Assembly (NCBI RefSeq): GCF_016656965.1
Contig: NZ_CP067977.1
Coordinates: forward strand, 868,001 to 932,000
Source of the DNA: Brevundimonas vitisensis
Lineage (GTDB): Bacteria; Pseudomonadota; Alphaproteobacteria; Caulobacterales; Caulobacteraceae
Length of the DNA stretch: 64,000 nucleotides
Direction: 5' to 3'
Each line of letters begins with the position of its first letter. Positions within the stretch are counted from its first letter, which is position 1. Below, piece by piece: positions 44,125 through 53,660 of this stretch. Under the pieces are notes generated by a model. It saw only the letters and a list, made by a program, of their open reading frames with translations, was not told the DNA's origin and did not search any database. The position numbers were made by a program, and so were the translations under genes.

Positions 44125-45425
44125 ATCACACCGCCCCTCATCACAAAGGTGACGCGCTCCAGTTCGGTGACGTCGCTGAGGGGGTCGCCAGCGACCGCGA
44201 TCAGGTCGGCCGGCATGCCCGGCGCGATCCGGCCCGCTTCGTTCGAAATCCGCAGATGTTCGGCAGCGCCGACCGTGGCGGCCTGAATTGCCTCCAGAGG
44301 CGTCAGCCCCGCCTGGACCAGCAGGGCGAATTCCTGGGCATTGTCTCCGTGAGCCGAGACGCCGCTGTCGGTTCCAAAGGCAATGCGCACACCGCCATCA
44401 TGGGCCCGCCCGGCCATGGCCAGCATCCGCGGCCCTGCCTCCAGCGCCTTGGCGGTCTGGGCCGGGGTGAAGAAGTTGTCCGGACCCGACGCCACCCGCG
44501 CCACATAGTCCCCGGCCAGCAGGGTCGGCACCAGCCAGGCGCCGCTCTGGCGCATCAAGCGGATCGATTCAGCGTCCAGATAGGTGCCATGCTCGATGGA
44601 GTCCCCGCCCGCTCGCAGGAAGGCGTTGATGCCGTCCGCGCCATGGGCATGGGCGGTGACCTGACGGCCCATGCGATGGGCAACCTCGACGATGGCGGCC
44701 AGCTCCGCATCCGTGAACTGCTGCCCCAGGCCAGCGGCCGTGTTGGACAGGACGCCGCCCGTCGAGGTGATCTTGATGATGTCCGCACCGGAACGCACCT
44801 GCGTCCGGACCGCACGCATGCAGTCATCAGGCCCCGAGCACACCGATTCCGGTGACAGAATGTGCAGCACGTCGTCGCGATAGCCGTTGGCGTCGCCGTG
44901 CCCGCCATGGACCGAAACTGAGGAGCCCGACGCGATCACGCGCGGCCCCACCACGTCGCCGCGTGCGATGCCGGCCCTCAAGGCGAAGACTGCCTCGTTC
45001 GGTCCGCCAAGGTCGGCCACGGTCGTGAAGCCGGCCATCAGGGTGCGACGCGCATATCCTGCACCGATCATCGCGCGGTCGGCGTCGGTCCGGGTGACGA
45101 CATCCAGCCGCCCGGTGGGGCTCTGCTGGCTGGTCAGATGGACATGGCTGTCGATCAGTCCGGGCAGGACGAAACGGTCGCGCAGATCGACGACCTGCCC
45201 CTCCCCGACGAAGCCGTCGCGGATTTCGACCACCTGGTTCCCTGTGATCACAATAGTTTTATTGCGTAGCACAACGCCGTTCGACGGATCCGCAAGCAGC
45301 TGACCCACTTGAACGAACTGCGTTCGTGCCTCGGGCGAAACGGCAGGCTGCGAGGGGGTTTGCTGGGCCTGGCTCGCCGTTGCGAACAGGCCGAACACAG
45401 CAAGGGCCAGGGTCAGGGTCTTCAT
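44109..45425 (-). CDS. Secreted amidohydrolase (imidazolonepropionase/prolidase-like)
   Basis: The 438-residue protein has a signal peptide (MKTLTLALAVFGLFATASQAQ; cleavage after SQA) and the metal-dependent amidohydrolase fold. HxH occurs in DSHVHLTS near residue 83; further histidines are in VTAHAHGADG near 235 and IEHGTYLD near 254, and the catalytic Asp is in FGTDSGV near 342. Members cleave cyclic amides or Xaa-Pro dipeptides; the substrate here is unknown. The start at 45425 was chosen for the signal peptide. Confidence 0.88.
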   Translation of the reverse strand: MKTLTLALAVFGLFATASQAQQTPSQPAVSPEARTQFVQVGQLLADPSNGVVLRNKTIVITGNQVVEIRDGFVGEGQVVDLRDRFVLPGLIDSHVHLTSQQSPTGRLDVVTRTDADRAMIGAGYARRTLMAGFTTVADLGGPNEAVFALRAGIARGDVVGPRVIASGSSVSVHGGHGDANGYRDDVLHILSPESVCSGPDDCMRAVRTQVRSGADIIKITSTGGVLSNTAAGLGQQFTDAELAAIVEVAHRMGRQVTAHAHGADGINAFLRAGGDSIEHGTYLDAESIRLMRQSGAWLVPTLLAGDYVARVASGPDNFFTPAQTAKALEAGPRMLAMAGRAHDGGVRIAFGTDSGVSAHGDNAQEFALLVQAGLTPLEAIQAATVGAAEHLRISNEAGRIAPGMPADLIAVAGDPLSDVTELERVTFVMRGGVIYRAD

Positions 45426-45551
45426 GGTCGCCTCCCGGAACAAGGCTTGCACCATAACGACCGGACCGATTCCGCCAAGGCTCAGGTTGAAACGCCGGTC
45501 CGGTTTTGAAACAAACGGTCACCTGTGGTGAAACCGCGCGAAGGGCGTCGC

Positions 45552-46244
45552 ATGCGGCTATCGAGACGAGGACTGATACTGGGCGGTTCGGCCATGCTGG
45601 CCGGATGTTCTTCGGGCGCTGTCGCCACCGTGCAAGCGGCCGGAACGACCCCGCAAGTCGCGGTGCAGCCGCGCCCGCCGATGATCGTCACTACCGCCGG
45701 TCCAGAAATCCCGCCGCCGCTGGATCCCAATAATCTGGTTCGCAAGGATCTGATGGAGCGGGCCATGGCGGCCCTGGATATCCACCACCGCCGGGTTCCC
45801 CTGCGCGACCGAATGTATCTGGTGGACTTCAAGCGCCACTCGGGTGAGCCGCGACTGTATGAAGTCGATCTTGTCGCGGGCCGGGTGACAGCCCTGCGGA
45901 CCAGCCACGGACGCGGTTCCGATCCGGCGCATACCGGATATGCCGCCGACTTCTCGAACACACCCGACAGCTACATGTCCTCGATCGGGGCGTTCGCCAC
46001 CGCCGGGGCCAGCTGGGGCCCGCAGCAGGGCCCCAACATTCTTCTCGATGGCCTCGAGTATTCGAACGACAAGGCCCGCGAGCGCGCCATCATCGTGCAC
46101 GGCGCCGACTATGCCGATCCCGACTTCCTGGCCCGAGAGGGCAAGCTGGGCCGGTCGTACGGCTGCTTCTCGGTCGCGCATGCAGACCTGCCCAGCCTGC
46201 GCGAGCGGATGGGCGAAGGCCGCCTGCTGTTCGCCTTCGCCTGA
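45552..46244 (+). CDS. Murein L,D-transpeptidase catalytic domain family protein, lipoprotein-like
   Basis: The 230-residue protein has the twin-arginine-like start RLSRRGLILGGSAMLAGCSSG, whose LAGC lipobox suggests a lipoprotein. The C-terminal domain is of the YkuD_2 type: IIVHGADYAD near 180 and GRSYGCFSV near 200, with the catalytic Cys. Such proteins make or edit 3-3 peptidoglycan crosslinks or attach lipoproteins to peptidoglycan. ATG at 45552 is preferred to a GTG at 45525 because the Tat/lipobox signal starts there. Confidence 0.85.
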   Translation: MRLSRRGLILGGSAMLAGCSSGAVATVQAAGTTPQVAVQPRPPMIVTTAGPEIPPPLDPNNLVRKDLMERAMAALDIHHRRVPLRDRMYLVDFKRHSGEPRLYEVDLVAGRVTALRTSHGRGSDPAHTGYAADFSNTPDSYMSSIGAFATAGASWGPQQGPNILLDGLEYSNDKARERAIIVHGADYADPDFLAREGKLGRSYGCFSVAHADLPSLRERMGEGRLLFAFA

Positions 46245-46256
46245 GCCGCCTAGCGT

Positions 46257-46466
46257 CTATTCGTTGCCGTGGGCGGCTTCGTTGATGACCTGTGACGGCA
46301 TGGAAGAGAAATCCACGCTGACCGGCTTGGCCGCCTTCAACTGAAACGTCCTGATGACGTGCTCCAGGCGGCGACGCACTTCGCGTTCGGCCTCGCTCTT
46401 TCCATCCAGTTCCAGCGGGGCCAAGCAGAAGTCGATGATGGCCTGGGGGCGGTTCAGCGGTTCCAT
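46257..46466 (-). CDS. Small hypothetical protein
   Basis: The 69-residue soluble protein starts MEPLNRPQAIIDFCLAPLEL and has a charged helix SEAEREVRRRLEHVIRTF. An AGGAAAG ribosome binding site lies eight bases before the ATG at 46466, which supports this start over a longer frame from 46529. No family recognised. It is convergent with the L,D-transpeptidase gene. Confidence 0.6.
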   Translation of the reverse strand: MEPLNRPQAIIDFCLAPLELDGKSEAEREVRRRLEHVIRTFQLKAAKPVSVDFSSMPSQVINEAAHGNE

Positions 46467-46576
46467 GTCGGTCTTTCCTGCAAAATCGGCAGTCGGGAAG
46501 CACCGCCGAGTCCGATCGGAATCAAACACGCCGAACTCTGGATTGATACAGAAAAGCGCAGGGTCGCCGGCCGATC

Positions 46577-48472
46577 CTATGGAGCGTCCTGAAGCACGGC
46601 CATCAGGCCCGGTACGAAAAGCTGCGCCCCGGCCAGGCTGGGGTGGGTGCCATCGAAATACAGCAGGCCGCGGTTCGGCTCATAGATGCGGCAGCGTGCA
46701 GCATCGCAGAACAGGTCCGCCGGATCCACGACCGTGATGCCGCGCGGCGCGGCAAAGGCGCGGATATGGGATGCCACGGCACCCGTCGCCCGATCGTGGT
46801 CGGCTCGCGCCATGCCGAGGCTTTCTGGATCGCGCCCGAACCGCAGCGCCAGTCCCGCCTCCGACGGAGGGTCGAAGTCGTAGGAGGGAATGGGCAGGAT
46901 GATGACCACCTGCTTGCCCGCCTTTCGCAACTGATCTGCCGCGGCCAGCATGGTGTCAGGCATGCCCGAGGTCGGGTCGGCTGCGTGCCCCACATAGTGG
47001 GCCATCAGGATCACGGTCCGCAGGTCCGGGTCTGCGGTGATCGCGGCCATGATCTGGCGGTTATGGTCACCGCAGTTGTCGGTGCGGTCACTTACCTCGG
47101 CGGGACAGCCCGAGGCGGTGATGGAGCGCAGCGCCTGCCCTCGCTCACCCAAGGCCCGGCCCAGAACAGGAGCCAGTTCGGCCCCGATGCTGTCGCTCCA
47201 GATGGCCACGGCCGGTGCCGACCCGGCAGCGCCGTAACGGCAGGTCTCGGCATAGGGCAGCGTCCCGTTCGACCGCTTGTGACACCGATCGCGATCGGGG
47301 TTGTAGTTCTGGGCGGCGGCGAAAAGGGCCTGCTCCGGCGCGGCGAACCGCTGGGGCACACCGTTCAGATTATAGACGACGACGCAGATCAGGATGGAAG
47401 CCGTGGTCGCGGCCAGGGCCGGCCACCAGACCGGCTTGATGCGGCCATCCAGCCAGGGTTCCTCGACATAGCGCCGCGACACCCAGGCCAGACCGAAAGA
47501 CAGCACCACCGCCGTCGCCGTCACCCAGGGCGACAGACCAAACGCCAGATGCCCATAGACCAGCAGCGGCCAGTGCCAGAGATAGAGGGAGTAGGACATG
47601 TCCCCCACCACGACCAGAGGCCGCGCCTCCAGCAGCCGGTTCGCCTGACCGCCCGTGGCCACCAGCATCGCCGCCGTACCCAGACACGGCATCAGGGCCC
47701 ACAGCCCCGGAAATGGCGTCGTGTCGCTGAGCACCAACAGACTGACGGCAATCGCCGCGAACCCCAGCCAGGACAGCACCTGGCGCATCGGCTGACGCGG
47801 CCGGACGTATCGCACCACGCCGACGCACAGGGCTCCGATCAGCAGCTCCACGGCCCGGGCGAAGGGATGATAGAAGGCCTTGACCGGATCATTGGCCACA
47901 TAGTCCTGGGCCACGTACAGCGAGACCAGGGCCAGTATCAGCAGCACCGGCCAGAGCAGCCGCCGCGCGAACCGGTGCACTGCCAGGAGCAGCGGCGGAA
48001 ACAGCAGATAGAACTGCTCCTCAACCCCCAGGGACCAGGTGTGCAGCAGGGGCCGCAGCGCCGCATCCGGGTCGAAGTATCCGCTGATACGGATGAAGGC
48101 GAGATTGGAGACGAACAGGTTGGTGAAGAACTGCGTCAGCGCCAGCTCGGTCAGGGCGGTCGGCGACAGCAGGATCAGCCCGCAGATCATCGAAAACGCC
48201 AGCACCGGGAACAGGGCCGGAAACAGCCGCCGGATCCGGCGCTTGTAAAAGCCGGTCAGCGAGAACTGCCGCTGATCCAGTTCGCGCATCAGGATGCCGG
48301 TGATCAGGAAGCCCGACAGCACGAAGAAGACATCGACCCCGACGAAACCGCCCGGCAACAGCCCCGCCCAGGCGTGGTGGATGACCACGGCCAGCACGGC
48401 AACCGCCCGCAGACCCTGGATGTCAGCCCTGCGGTGATGGATGGGCGATGCCAGGTTCGATTCTGCGCTCAT
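46577..48472 (-). CDS. OafA/YrhL-type acyltransferase with C-terminal SGNH domain
   Basis: The 631-residue protein has an N-terminal acyltransferase-3 membrane domain with about ten helices, starting RADIQGLRAVAVLAVVIHHAW (the conserved R/H pair). A periplasmic SGNH-type domain has its serine in IWSDSIGAEL near residue 430 and DGTHPSLAG near 610. These proteins O-acetylate surface glycans or peptidoglycan-linked sugars. The usual GDS of the SGNH domain is SDS here. The start at 48472 was chosen because the upstream frame would enter a region with no homology. It is divergent from the 2OG oxygenase gene. Confidence 0.88.
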   Translation of the reverse strand: MSAESNLASPIHHRRADIQGLRAVAVLAVVIHHAWAGLLPGGFVGVDVFFVLSGFLITGILMRELDQRQFSLTGFYKRRIRRLFPALFPVLAFSMICGLILLSPTALTELALTQFFTNLFVSNLAFIRISGYFDPDAALRPLLHTWSLGVEEQFYLLFPPLLLAVHRFARRLLWPVLLILALVSLYVAQDYVANDPVKAFYHPFARAVELLIGALCVGVVRYVRPRQPMRQVLSWLGFAAIAVSLLVLSDTTPFPGLWALMPCLGTAAMLVATGGQANRLLEARPLVVVGDMSYSLYLWHWPLLVYGHLAFGLSPWVTATAVVLSFGLAWVSRRYVEEPWLDGRIKPVWWPALAATTASILICVVVYNLNGVPQRFAAPEQALFAAAQNYNPDRDRCHKRSNGTLPYAETCRYGAAGSAPAVAIWSDSIGAELAPVLGRALGERGQALRSITASGCPAEVSDRTDNCGDHNRQIMAAITADPDLRTVILMAHYVGHAADPTSGMPDTMLAAADQLRKAGKQVVIILPIPSYDFDPPSEAGLALRFGRDPESLGMARADHDRATGAVASHIRAFAAPRGITVVDPADLFCDAARCRIYEPNRGLLYFDGTHPSLAGAQLFVPGLMAVLQDAP

Positions 48473-48608
48473 GGGCTTGTGCCTAACACGCCGTTGCGAG
48501 GCGGCGAACGAGGGAATGCCAGGGGCTTGCTCTGGGCTGCGATGGACTTCACCGGCCGAAACTGGCAATTCCAGCCCTCAGTCCGCGCAGTCTGGAACAG
48601 GTATTGCC

Positions 48609-49325
48609 ATGTCCGCCGCCCATGCCGCCCCCGACGTCGCCCAGTCCACGCAGGGCCACGCGCCCGAATATCAGGGACCGCTGCTGAACCTGGCGGCGCT
48701 GGATGCCACGCCGTCCAGTTCCGAACCCTATCAGCACGTCCTGGTCGGCGACATGCTGTTCCCCGGCGCTGCCGAGGCACTGGCCGCCGCCTATCCGGAC
48801 ATTACCGTCAACGGCTACATCACGGTCGAGCCCGAGGCGCTGTCGCCCCTGTTCAAGCAGTTGGACGCCGAGCTGAAGGGGCCGGAACTGACCGAAGCCC
48901 TGTCGCGCAAATTCGGCCGCGACATGCATGCCTATCCGCGTCTTGTGACCATGCACCGCTGGTCCCACGGCAAGGAAGGCCACATCCACACCGATTCAGA
49001 GCGCAAGGTCATGACCATGCTGCTGTATCTGAACGAGAGCTGGGACAAGACCCAGGGGGGCAGCCTGCGCGTCCTTTATGACGGCAAGAATTTCGAGCCC
49101 TATGCGCTGGAAGTGCCGCCGCTGAACGGCACGGTGTTCGCCTTCACGCGCTCGGACAACTCCTGGCATGGTCACCGGCCCTTCGTCGGGGAACGCCGGG
49201 TGATCCAGGTGACCTGGCTTCGTGATGCCGACGCCCTGGAACGCAAGTCTTCGAACAACAGCTTCCATCAGAAGCTGAAGCGCTTGTTCACCGGCAAGAA
49301 GGCCAAGCCCGAACCGATGATGTGA
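48609..49325 (+). CDS. 2-oxoglutarate/Fe(II)-dependent oxygenase family protein
   Basis: The 238-residue protein has a double-stranded beta-helix hydroxylase core. Iron ligands are His and Asp in HIHTD near residue 123 and a distal His in NSWHGHRPF near 183; the 2-oxoglutarate-binding Arg is probably in VGERRV near 192. The C-terminus is basic (KLKRLFTGKKAK). Proteins of this kind hydroxylate proteins or small metabolites; many lie near surface polysaccharide genes. It is divergent from the acyltransferase. A substrate cannot be given. Confidence 0.85.
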   Translation: MSAAHAAPDVAQSTQGHAPEYQGPLLNLAALDATPSSSEPYQHVLVGDMLFPGAAEALAAAYPDITVNGYITVEPEALSPLFKQLDAELKGPELTEALSRKFGRDMHAYPRLVTMHRWSHGKEGHIHTDSERKVMTMLLYLNESWDKTQGGSLRVLYDGKNFEPYALEVPPLNGTVFAFTRSDNSWHGHRPFVGERRVIQVTWLRDADALERKSSNNSFHQKLKRLFTGKKAKPEPMM

Positions 49326-49340
49326 CGGCGGCGACCGCGC

Positions 49341-50324
49341 TCAGCGGCGTGCCATCGCCCGCTGTGCCGCCGCCAGTTCTTCGGCCATGACCTGACGCAG
49401 ACGCTCGGGAGCGACGATCGTGACCTGATCGCCCCAGGTGAACAGGTGCCAGGCCAGTTCGCGCATCCCACTGGCGGTGAACCGCACCACGACGCCGCCG
49501 TCAGCTTGATCTTCCAGCACCTGTGTCGGGTGCCAGCGCCAGCCCCTGGCCTCACCCGCCCCCGCTGCATCCACGCGCAGAACGACGTCTTCGACCTGAT
49601 CCTGATAGATGCCGAAGGACCGGTTGGCGAAAACGGCCAGGTCGAACTCTTGCGGCGGCGAGGCGACCCCATCGCCGGGTTCGACCGCACTCATCCGATC
49701 CAGTCGGAACGTCTGGATCTTGGCCGTTTCGCGGTCCGCCGCGACCAGATAGTTGGCCCGGCCGAACATCAGGCCGCAGGGGGCCACGCTGCGCCGCCGC
49801 GCCTCGGCTCCCGGCCGGCTGTAGGTGAAGTCCAGCGGCCGACCGGCCAGGATCGCATTGCGAATCCCGCTCAGCACCGCTTCATCCGCCGACGGGCGCG
49901 GCCCAGCCTGGATGGCGATCGTCTCGGCGCGGACCAGGGCCTCCAGATCCGGGGCCAGCCGGTTCAGGGTGGTGGACCGCATCGCCGCCTTGATCTTGCG
50001 CTCCAATCCCTCCAGCGCCGTCGCCCGCGCCTGTTCGCCTGACGCCCTCAGGCCCTGCGCCGCCTTTGACAGTTCGACCAGCTCGCCCGTGGTCGGGGCC
50101 TGTTCGAAGGCCGACAGTCCCCCACGGATGCGCCAGCGCTTGTTGGGGGGATCGGAGACTTCCTCCGCCGCTGGGAACAGCATCAGGACGGCATCCCGCA
50201 TCCGTTCAGCCGTGCGACGCCCGACGTCCATTTCACGCGCCATCTCGTCCAGCGTCAGGCCCTCGGCGCTGGCCGCCAGGCGCCGGGCCAGTTCGATAAC
50301 CATGACCGCCTTGTCGTGCCGCAT
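49341..50324 (-). CDS. WYL-domain transcriptional regulator (YafY type)
   Basis: The 327-residue protein has an N-terminal helix-turn-helix (LTLDEMAREMDVGRRTAERMRD, shown here in two parts: LTLDEMAREM and DVGRRTAERMRD, residues about 23-45), a central region, and a WYL domain. The latter has LDFTYSRPG near 158, RANYLVAAD near 189-197 and TFRLDRM near 205. WYL domains sense nucleotides or nucleic acid and are common in regulators of DNA repair and defence. No neighbouring target is obvious. It faces a 75-residue hypothetical gene across 89 bases. Confidence 0.9.
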   Translation of the reverse strand: MRHDKAVMVIELARRLAASAEGLTLDEMAREMDVGRRTAERMRDAVLMLFPAAEEVSDPPNKRWRIRGGLSAFEQAPTTGELVELSKAAQGLRASGEQARATALEGLERKIKAAMRSTTLNRLAPDLEALVRAETIAIQAGPRPSADEAVLSGIRNAILAGRPLDFTYSRPGAEARRRSVAPCGLMFGRANYLVAADRETAKIQTFRLDRMSAVEPGDGVASPPQEFDLAVFANRSFGIYQDQVEDVVLRVDAAGAGEARGWRWHPTQVLEDQADGGVVVRFTASGMRELAWHLFTWGDQVTIVAPERLRQVMAEELAAAQRAMARR

Positions 50325-50413
50325 GCCCTGCCCGTCCCGATACGTCCGAAACTGTCGTAACGGGGCTGCATAACACGATCACCGAGACGGCACATCGATT
50401 TCAGGAGACTTTC

Positions 50414-50641
50414 ATGGCTTCCGCCTTCGCCCCCCACGCCTCCATCGCCGCCAGCCGCTATCTGATCGTCCCTTGCGAGGCCGAGGGCCATACCGACCTG
50501 GCCATCATCTGGGATCGGCTGGAAGAACAGGTGGTGGACGTCATCACCGCCGCCGCCGCCCGCTATGTCGAGGAAGACGCCCTGTGGGACGAGTATCATG
50601 CGGCACCTCAGCCGATGGCCGACTTCCGCATGGCGGCCTGA
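50414..50641 (+). CDS. Small hypothetical protein
   Basis: The 75-residue soluble protein has a good AGGAGA ribosome binding site seven bases before the ATG. It has an alternating hydrophobic/acidic sequence with RYLIVPCEAEGH and LEEQVVDVITAAAARY segments and no recognised domain. It is divergent from the WYL regulator and could be its target, by position only. Its 3' end abuts the convergent acyltransferase gene. Confidence 0.65.
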   Translation: MASAFAPHASIAASRYLIVPCEAEGHTDLAIIWDRLEEQVVDVITAAAARYVEEDALWDEYHAAPQPMADFRMAA

Positions 50642-50642
50642 T

Positions 50643-51776
50643 CTAAGGCGTTCGGCTTGCCGGCCTGGTCAGGCGGTCCACCAGCCTCTGTGCCGGACGC
50701 TCGACGCCATGGTGGGCCAGGATGGCGAGGCCGACGATGCCGACGAACAGGGCCACAGCGAACAGGTCGTTGATCCACACCGATCCGAAGTCGATCCGCC
50801 GTCCGCCGGGCATCCAGTCCAGCTTTCGCGCCGCGATCAGCAGCACCACCAGCACGAACATGTGCACCATATATATGGCGAACGACCAGCGCCCCAGGGT
50901 GACCAGCGGCCGGGTGTCCAACAGCCGCGACAGGGCACCGTCCTCGCCCGCGAACACCCAGACGACCCCCACGAACAATACGGTCGCCCAGACCGCGACC
51001 GGACCCTGGGCCCAGGCGATGAAGGCGGCAATCGCCACGACCGTGACCACCTCCAGCGCGGTGGCCGCATGGCCTTTCAGCCGGGGAATGGCCGTCCACA
51101 CCCCCTGAAGCAGACAGCCCAGAAAGAACCCATAGACGGCGCGCGGAAAGGCATAGTCATAGGTGGTGTTCATCCAGCGCGGGGCCTGGGTCGCGACCAG
51201 CACCGCACCGATCACGGCCATAACCGCGCCGACGACCCGCCATACGCCGCGCTCTCGCCACGGCACGAACAGGACCAGGGCCGCGAACACGACATAGCAG
51301 GCCACTTCGACGCTCAGCGTCCAGGCCGGGCCGTTCCACGTCAGATAGGGATGAATATTCAGCGCCTGGATCAGAAGCAGGTTGGTGAAGATCGACGTCA
51401 CCGACCGGTCCCGCGTGAACGGGGTGGCGGCATCGATATCGAACCACAGCCGTGCCAGCTCCAATCCGATGAAGGCCGCCAGCATCAGGACATGCAGCGG
51501 CCACACCCGCCCCAGCCGCCGCACCATGAACCGCCCCGCGTCACGCGGCGTCTTCAGCCGACCGGCATAGGCATGGGCGATGACGAAGCCCGACAGCACA
51601 AAGAAATAGTCGACGAACAGATAGCCGTGCTGAACCAGGCCCCAGTCCCGCCAATGGCTGGCCACCGGCATGTGGAACATCACCACCAGCACCGCACAGA
51701 CCCCACGCAGGGAATCCAGCGCCTCGAACCGGCGGGCGTGTGGGACGGCGATCTTGGGTTCGGCGACAGGGTTCAC
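50643..51776 (-). CDS. Acyltransferase family (OafA-like) membrane protein
   Basis: The 377-residue acyltransferase-3 protein has ten or so helices and the conserved FEALDSLRGVCAVLVVMFH start (Arg and His of the active site). It has no C-terminal SGNH extension, unlike the other acyltransferase in this window. It probably O-acetylates a cell-surface sugar. A GTG start at 51776 is used. It is downstream of, and in the same direction as, the DUF1801 and cupin genes but separated by 40 bases. Confidence 0.88.
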   Translation of the reverse strand: MNPVAEPKIAVPHARRFEALDSLRGVCAVLVVMFHMPVASHWRDWGLVQHGYLFVDYFFVLSGFVIAHAYAGRLKTPRDAGRFMVRRLGRVWPLHVLMLAAFIGLELARLWFDIDAATPFTRDRSVTSIFTNLLLIQALNIHPYLTWNGPAWTLSVEVACYVVFAALVLFVPWRERGVWRVVGAVMAVIGAVLVATQAPRWMNTTYDYAFPRAVYGFFLGCLLQGVWTAIPRLKGHAATALEVVTVVAIAAFIAWAQGPVAVWATVLFVGVVWVFAGEDGALSRLLDTRPLVTLGRWSFAIYMVHMFVLVVLLIAARKLDWMPGGRRIDFGSVWINDLFAVALFVGIVGLAILAHHGVERPAQRLVDRLTRPASRTP

Positions 51777-51816
51777 GACCGCGTGATAGCGCCGCCAAAC
51801 CCGTGGCGATAGAGGC

Positions 51817-52242
51817 TCAGTCTTCGGACGGATACCTGGCGCGCATCAGGGCCACCGATTGCTCCGCCAACTCGCGCAGGACATCCATGTCGATGTCCGC
51901 CAACCGTTTCACATAGACGCACGAGACGCTGGTCTTGTGCTTGCCCAGCCGGGCCAGCAGCTCGGCGTGTTCGTCGAAGCCCGAGATGAAATACAGCGTC
52001 AGGTTCGCCTTGCGCGGCGAAAAGCCAATCCGCATCCAATCGCCCGGCTTTCCTGCCGCATTGCGATAGGTATATCGCCCGAAGCCGACGATCGCAGGGC
52101 CCCACATCACCGGTGGTTCGCCCGTGACCTCGGCCATCAGATCGCACACGACCTGGGCATCGGCCCGGCGCTGGGGCGGTTCGACGGCGGCCAGGAAATC
52201 GGCGACGCTGGCATCGTTCGCCTGGGTCTTCAGCTCGGCCAT
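51817..52242 (-). CDS. DUF1801 domain-containing protein
   Basis: The 141-residue protein has the DUF1801 pattern: SVADFLAAV near residue 12, RRADAQVVCDLM, then MWGPAIVGFGRYTY near 47 and SPRKANLTLYF near 73. The fold is of the YdhG type; function is unknown. It starts one base after the stop of the upstream cupin gene and is probably co-transcribed with it. Confidence 0.88.
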   Translation of the reverse strand: MAELKTQANDASVADFLAAVEPPQRRADAQVVCDLMAEVTGEPPVMWGPAIVGFGRYTYRNAAGKPGDWMRIGFSPRKANLTLYFISGFDEHAELLARLGKHKTSVSCVYVKRLADIDMDVLRELAEQSVALMRARYPSED

Positions 52243-52243
52243 G

Positions 52244-52669
52244 TCAGTTCACCTCCGGCTCCCAGCCCTCGGGGGCCATTTCGAACGCTTCGAACACAAA
52301 CCCTGGCGCCACGGTGCATCCGGTCAGGCTCCAGTCGCCCAGAGGCCGCGCCGCCTGCCAGGCCCCCGCCGGAACCACCGCCTGCGGCCGCTGCCCACCG
52401 GCCAGATCGGCACCCAGGATCACCGTCCGCACGCCGCCCGCATCGGCGATCCTCAGCTCCAGCGGCTCGCCCATATAGTGGTGCCAGATCTCGGTCGCAT
52501 CGACCATGTGCCAGTGGGACGCCTCGCCCGCCGCCAGCAGATAGTAGATCGAGGTCCCCACCGAGCGCCCCTGCTCCTCGCGCGGGTCCCTGAACATCTC
52601 GCGATAATGTCCGCCCTCCGGATGGGGCGTCAGCTGCAGCAGATTGATGATCTCGGCAGGGGTGAGCAT
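52244..52669 (-). CDS. Cupin domain-containing protein (DUF985)
   Basis: The 141-residue cupin of the DUF985 family begins TPAEIINLLQLTPHPEGGHYRE, with the conserved PHPEGG. It continues with STSIYYLL-like GTSIYYLLAAGEASHWHMVD (residues about 38-57), where paired histidines could bind metal. Family members are of unknown function, some suggested to be epimerase-like. First gene of a two-gene unit with DUF1801. Confidence 0.88.
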   Translation of the reverse strand: MLTPAEIINLLQLTPHPEGGHYREMFRDPREEQGRSVGTSIYYLLAAGEASHWHMVDATEIWHHYMGEPLELRIADAGGVRTVILGADLAGGQRPQAVVPAGAWQAARPLGDWSLTGCTVAPGFVFEAFEMAPEGWEPEVN

Positions 52670-52816
52670 GGGTTTGCGGATTCGGTCCTGTTTTGACCGG
52701 TGAAGACTGGCGAATGTCGCGCCTTAGCCCAAGCGTTTTCGGCAAGGGCTCTCCTAATGCGCGATCCGAATTGCGGTCGGGTGGTCAGACAACCGGCCAT
52801 GGGTGACAGGCCGCCG

Positions 52817-53653
52817 TCAGCCGGCGGCGGGCGGTATGCGGACCGGTCTGGGCGGGCCGGGAGCCAGGGGCACCCTGACGCAGCCGCCGTCGGCCATCGA
52901 GGTGCCGGGCGCGCACACGATGTGCTCCTGCGGCATGGGCGAAGGCTGTGCAAACAGCTGTCGGACGAAGGCCTGATCCGCCTGAGGAAAACGGGAAACG
53001 ACGTTGTCCACACACGCCTGAGAGCGATGTTCGATAAGCCGCGGCAGGGTCGAGAACTGACGCATCGCCACCAGCCATTGCGCCTGGGACAGCTCGCCTA
53101 TCCCCGCGCCGCGCACACCGCCCAGGCGGAGACGGCGACCGTCACTCGGGACAAGATGGAAAACCGGAAGATCGATCAGATCGTCGGCGCGTACGCTGCG
53201 TGGCCGACGCACCATGCGGCATTCGACGACGAGGGCACGAAGACTGTCGCGGGGCAGCGTCTCCAGCGGTCGAAACACACCCTCTCGAAGGATCACACCG
53301 TCCGGGAACAGCGCCATGCCGGGTCGCGAGGCAAGATAGCTTGAGGCCAGGGAAACGACCGCAATCAAGGCCACCCCGGGGTAGCCCAGCCACCAGCGCG
53401 GGCGGTCTCCCTTGCGGGTCTGATCCGCGACGAAGCCGGCGACGATGGCCCACATGGCGCAGACGCCGAAGGTCCAGAAAACCAGATCCGTAGGAACAGC
53501 CCACCAGACCAGCGGGGCCTCCGGCAAGTCGCGCCTGAACCACGCACCGTCACCCCACCATTGAAGGGCTCCATGCATCACCCCGAGGATGGCGACGATC
53601 AGGCCCGACGCATGCAGCAGACGCGCACGGCGAGCGGCGGAAGCGCGGGTCAT
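52817..53653 (-). CDS. Hypothetical membrane protein
   Basis: The 278-residue protein has four predicted membrane helices in the first 120 residues: LHASGLIVAILGVMHGALQW, WWAVPTDLVFWTFGVCAMW, then YPGVALIAVVSLASSYLA. A soluble C-terminal half follows with two cysteines (ACVDN and IVCAPG) and a proline-rich end. Its ATG is seven bases after the stop of the alpha/beta hydrolase gene, so the two form an operon. No family recognised; the start at 53653 excludes upstream frame sequence that lies inside the hydrolase gene. Confidence 0.65.
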   Translation of the reverse strand: MTRASAARRARLLHASGLIVAILGVMHGALQWWGDGAWFRRDLPEAPLVWWAVPTDLVFWTFGVCAMWAIVAGFVADQTRKGDRPRWWLGYPGVALIAVVSLASSYLASRPGMALFPDGVILREGVFRPLETLPRDSLRALVVECRMVRRPRSVRADDLIDLPVFHLVPSDGRRLRLGGVRGAGIGELSQAQWLVAMRQFSTLPRLIEHRSQACVDNVVSRFPQADQAFVRQLFAQPSPMPQEHIVCAPGTSMADGGCVRVPLAPGPPRPVRIPPAAG

Positions 53654-53660
53654 GCGACGC

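Noticed and set aside
46643..49081. 812-codon plus-strand frame
   Set aside because: It runs antisense through the SGNH acyltransferase and out of frame into the oxygenase gene; composition is that of a shadow frame.
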